Source of the DNA: Lachnospiraceae bacterium
Lineage (GTDB): Bacteria; Bacillota_A; Clostridia; Lachnospirales; Lachnospiraceae
Direction of reading: 5' to 3'
Assembly: GCA_016287765.1 (NCBI GenBank)
Contig: JAEEWS010000005.1
Span: 1-64,000 of the forward strand
Length of the DNA stretch: 64,000 nucleotides
The position numbers were made by a program, and so were the translations under genes. Below, in pieces: positions 61,266-64,000 of the stretch. The first letter of the stretch is position 1. Each line of letters opens with the position of its first letter. The notes under the pieces are model-generated. The model was given only the letters and a program-made list of their open reading frames with translations, was not told the DNA's origin and did not search any database.

Positions 61266-62333
61266 ATGAGCAGAGAATATAAAGACTATAAACAGTATAT
61301 GGCCTCAGAACACACAGAGACACTTTTAAACGAGCTCCCGACCTTTTGTCGTGACTTTTATCTGGGTAAACGCTTGAAGCTCGCAGAAACGACCCAAAAT
61401 GCGTATACAGGCTATATGAATACGTTTCTCGGATACTTACACGACAATAATTCCGTCTGGTCGTCAAAAGAAATCAAGGATTTCACTTACGACGATCTGG
61501 AGCTTATTCGCCCTGAAGACGCCCGGGAATTTTGTTCCTGGCTCCTTAAGCAGCCTAAATATCCGAATTCGACTAAGGAAAAATACAAATACGCGACTAA
61601 CAGTAAAAGAACTGTCATCAATTACGTTGCTGCATTGTCCTCATACTGGACGTTCTTTGTCCGCAACGGGTATTTGTCCTCTAATCCCTGGCTCGCCTTA
61701 GAACGAGCTAAAACGACACAAAAACGCATTATACACATTGAAACCAACGACGACAAGCAGGCTTTTTTGGATACCGCAGCCTACGGAAACGGATTATCCA
61801 AACGACAGCTGGCAGCGAAGAAAAAAACGGCCATAAGGGACATTGCAATCTGTAAGCTCTTAATGAACACCGGAATGCGTGTATCTGAGCTTGTGGGTCT
61901 CGATGTTGACGACTTAATGCTTGATAACAACTACTGCAATATCGTAACCAAAGGCAACAAAGAAACAAAGGCGTTCCTCTCCGACTCCACGGTTGAATGT
62001 CTTCGTGAATACCTTAATTTCCGTGACAGTCTCCATTTATTTTCCGATAACCGTGCCCTCTTCGTTTCATCCGCAGGACATCGTATCGGGGAAAGACTCT
62101 CCGTTCGTTCAATCGAGAATCTTGTAAAGAACACTGCCATGGCATCTGGAATTAACGACGCTGCGAAGATGACGCCACACAAGTTAAGAGCGACGAGAGC
62201 TATGGACATACTGGAAAAGACCGGAAATATAAGCCTTGTGCAGGCAGAACTCAATCATTCAAACATTTCCACATCGCAGATATACGCAAAGTCAAAAGAG
62301 ACAGATAAGGAAAGTATAAGGAATTTGGAATAA
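61266..62333 (+). CDS. tyrosine recombinase/integrase
   Basis: A 355-residue XerD-like recombinase started at ATG 61266 (GAGGGA upstream). Residues 10-140 form the N-terminal DNA-binding domain. The catalytic residues are in place: Arg in GMRVSELV (about 204), Lys in VTKGNKE, H-x-x-R in TPHKLR (about 303), a second His in LNHSN (about 328), and nucleophile Tyr in SQIYAKS (about 338). It cuts and rejoins DNA at specific sites, and could integrate or resolve the element. It shares the high GTCGT/ACGAC content of the backbone. No att repeat could be identified. Confidence 0.92.
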   Translation: MSREYKDYKQYMASEHTETLLNELPTFCRDFYLGKRLKLAETTQNAYTGYMNTFLGYLHDNNSVWSSKEIKDFTYDDLELIRPEDAREFCSWLLKQPKYPNSTKEKYKYATNSKRTVINYVAALSSYWTFFVRNGYLSSNPWLALERAKTTQKRIIHIETNDDKQAFLDTAAYGNGLSKRQLAAKKKTAIRDIAICKLLMNTGMRVSELVGLDVDDLMLDNNYCNIVTKGNKETKAFLSDSTVECLREYLNFRDSLHLFSDNRALFVSSAGHRIGERLSVRSIENLVKNTAMASGINDAAKMTPHKLRATRAMDILEKTGNISLVQAELNHSNISTSQIYAKSKETDKESIRNLE

Positions 62334-62357
62334 CCAATCCTCAATCGTGAGTCAACC

Positions 62358-62756
62358 CTATAATAAGTCTTTTATCTCTTCATAATATTCATCTGGATGT
62401 TTGCCCTGATATTCCTTGAATTTGCGAATCAGTTTTTTGTATTCGTCCGGCTGAATGTATGCCACTGGATTTTCGTTTGATACTGTGTCTTTGTAAATGT
62501 TTGCAAGGTTAACCATAGAAGTCTTCCTTAGCATATTGTATGAAGTCTTTTTTATAAGCTGATACATACTCTGAAACTCAGGATTATCAAAGTACTTGTC
62601 TACTTGACTCGTAAGAGTAAGATAATACATACTCTGATTATCTTTTGATACTGCAATCGCAATCATTACAGGATGCTTTCCCTTCGGATCGGGAGTATAG
62701 GTATCCTTGAATATAATTCCTCTTTTCTCTATTACGTCTCCCTTATCATAATTCAT
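62358..62756 (-). CDS. putative toxin of a toxin-antitoxin pair (MazF-like)
   Basis: A 132-residue protein. Its start (YDKGDVIEKRGIIF, then HPVMIAIAV and YYLTLTSQ) has the order of MazF/PemK-like beta-barrel toxins: a short N-terminal Gly strand and a buried Pro-Val strand. The C-terminus is helical and basic. The start codon overlaps the stop of the antitoxin-like gene upstream. The pairing supports the assignment, but the similarity is weak. Confidence 0.55.
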   Translation of the reverse strand: MNYDKGDVIEKRGIIFKDTYTPDPKGKHPVMIAIAVSKDNQSMYYLTLTSQVDKYFDNPEFQSMYQLIKKTSYNMLRKTSMVNLANIYKDTVSNENPVAYIQPDEYKKLIRKFKEYQGKHPDEYYEEIKDLL

Positions 62757-63205
62757 TAGTAAATCACCAACTCCCCTTCATCATCGACGTAGACGGACCA
62801 TGTGTTACCCTTTTGTTCGTTTCCTATAGCAGATAGCTTATCAACATATTTACCGATATCAAGAGTTCCCTTCTCAAAAAGAAAATTATTACCGTTTATC
62901 GTGGCACTCTCCTGTTCGGGATCCTCAGCCGTGGCCTCAATAACTTCCAACAAAGCATCAGCGGTTTGTTCCTCTTCTTTTGTTAGCTTGTTCAACGCAG
63001 AGACGTACGCCATTAGCCTATTGACCCGCTGTTCTTCTAGTCTTGACAGCTTTTTGTCGACGGCATCTTCAGTCAAATTATTTACCAAACTTTTTAAAGC
63101 CTTATAGCGAGATTCTTGTAATGCCACTCCTCTACCCGATATAAGCTTAATATAGAACTCCATTAATCGATCTCTGCTATCCGACTCTTTCTCATACTCA
63201 TTCAT
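62756..63205 (-). CDS. putative antitoxin partner
   Basis: A 149-residue acidic helical protein started at ATG 63205 (GGAG upstream); a longer frame reaches 63244. The last residues (WSVYVDDEGELVIY) overlap the toxin start by 1 base. Gene order antitoxin then toxin, and the tight overlap, are typical. Confidence 0.5.
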   Translation of the reverse strand: MNEYEKESDSRDRLMEFYIKLISGRGVALQESRYKALKSLVNNLTEDAVDKKLSRLEEQRVNRLMAYVSALNKLTKEEEQTADALLEVIEATAEDPEQESATINGNNFLFEKGTLDIGKYVDKLSAIGNEQKGNTWSVYVDDEGELVIY

Positions 63206-63264
63206 TGTACCATCTCCGTTTTTCTTTTCATTTGCCAACCTCAAAAATCTAAAAAGTAAAAATA

Positions 63265-63453
63265 CTATTTTCCATCTTTTCGCGCCGCCAATATCTGCGC
63301 TTTCAATTCTTCAACTTCTTCGCGAAGTTTTGTTCTATCTGGTGCAGGCGAGTTTTTAATCGTTTCAAAAATCGCACGACCATTTCTGCCACTCAAAGCA
63401 GCCATATTGGGAATGTAATAGCCTTTTTTAACCATAATAATCACCTCTTTCAT
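63265..63453 (-). CDS. small hypothetical protein, 62 aa
   Basis: Start at 63453 (GGAG upstream) or 63435 (GAGGTGA upstream). It has a short folded part (YYIPNMAALSGRNGRA) and a coiled C-terminus. It lies close downstream of the gene at 63523 and probably shares its transcript. Confidence 0.45.
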   Translation of the reverse strand: MKEVIIMVKKGYYIPNMAALSGRNGRAIFETIKNSPAPDRTKLREEVEELKAQILAARKDGK

Positions 63454-63522
63454 GGCGCTTTTCTCCTTTCTTAATAATATTTTATCATCAAGAAAGGCTC
63501 AACCCATGTCATCATGTGTTCC

Positions 63523-63963
63523 TCAAAAACAGATTTTGTCGTCTTTTACAGCGATATTCAGATCCTCACATAACTGTGCAATTGCAACATCTTCGCCTTC
63601 CATAAAAGAGAGATTGACATATTGAACCATAACGTCAAACGGAACAATATCTGCCAATTCACGGCTTGTTTTTCCAGAAGCAAAATACAGACATCTATAC
63701 AATCGTCCCACGGTTTCAGCAAGATCTATGTCCTGTTTTTCTGTAGTCGTAACCAATCTCGAACCTATCTCCGGAAGAATAAAATCCATGCATTCCGACG
63801 GAAACTCAAATTGAAATCGTGAGTATATTGTATCAAAGGCTCTTTCACAAAAATCAGACCGAAGGTATTCATCCGAAAAGACTTTACTAACATAACCATG
63901 TTTTGCAGCATATCCAAATATTTTTCCTTGCGTCTTGCAAATCTTGTAATCGATCTTATCCAT
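63523..63963 (-). CDS. protein resembling the DUF3990 partner
   Basis: A 146-residue soluble helical protein with AAGGGAG before its ATG. Its last 60 residues follow the pattern of the DUF3990 partner at 27362, suggesting a shared family. A DUF3990 gene is not visible on this side of the window edge, so it is either orphaned or its partner lies beyond 64 kb. Confidence 0.5.
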   Translation of the reverse strand: MDKIDYKICKTQGKIFGYAAKHGYVSKVFSDEYLRSDFCERAFDTIYSRFQFEFPSECMDFILPEIGSRLVTTTEKQDIDLAETVGRLYRCLYFASGKTSRELADIVPFDVMVQYVNLSFMEGEDVAIAQLCEDLNIAVKDDKICF

Positions 63964-64000
63964 TTTACCGCTCCCTTATATCGCGTTCTTTTTTTCGTTC

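Noticed and set aside
62334..62357. Attachment site after the recombinase gene
   Set aside because: No direct repeat of it could be found elsewhere in the window by eye, so no att site is claimed.

Overview
The window looks like a large conjugative element (ICE or conjugative plasmid) in a Gram-positive Clostridia host, most probably of Lachnospiraceae type. This rests on moderate G+C, strong AAGGAGG ribosome sites, short T-tailed terminators, and families typical of that group (PrgI-type VirB3, an NRCH secreted nuclease, DUF5688, DUF6442, DUF3990). I recognise no tRNA, rRNA, CRISPR array, relaxase or replication initiator here, so the element probably extends past the window or carries an unfamiliar relaxase. 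Family names come from reading the translations; no database search was run.

Layout. 0-3.4 kb: small unknown genes and an ISL3-type transposase broken by a stop codon. 3.4-6.9 kb: DNA-processing genes (Rad52-like annealing protein, tandem-OB SSB). 7-21.4 kb: conjugation block, with a 516-aa unknown protein, a candidate small RNA, a possible PcfB-like protein, the VirD4 coupling ATPase, pilin-like, VirB6-, VirB3- and VirB4-like proteins, a 35-aa membrane peptide and a 1,050-residue surface protein. 21.8-29.6 kb: unknown soluble and coiled-coil proteins, plus a DUF3990 gene pair. 29.7-36.3 kb: a UvrD-type helicase followed by three predicted NAD+-using enzymes (a WGR-PARP protein, a TNT-type NAD glycohydrolase and an R-S-E ADP-ribosyltransferase). 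36.3-42.1 kb: unknown proteins behind long structured leaders. 42.3-46.3 kb: potassium channel, hydrolase and secreted nuclease.

46.4-56.2 kb is a defence-like cargo: a eukaryotic-type kinase with a helicase-nuclease fusion, then a BfiI-like Type IIS restriction-modification system with its controller protein. 56.8-64 kb holds a secreted ricin-type lectin, small DNA-binding proteins, a CoiA-like operon, a tyrosine recombinase and a likely toxin-antitoxin pair.

Two sequence-level signals tie 3.4-42 kb together. First, ten plus-strand operons begin with the same promoter-like module: CG followed by a T-rich run, and a CATAAT-type hexamer starting exactly 30 bases after the CG; an eleventh copy is weaker. 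Second, the pentamer GTCGT/ACGAC is greatly over-represented there and in the recombinase gene, but is at background level in the 46-58 kb cargo. This suggests a co-regulated backbone with later-acquired cargo. The cluster of NAD+-using enzymes under this promoter family is the best candidate for an undescribed system.
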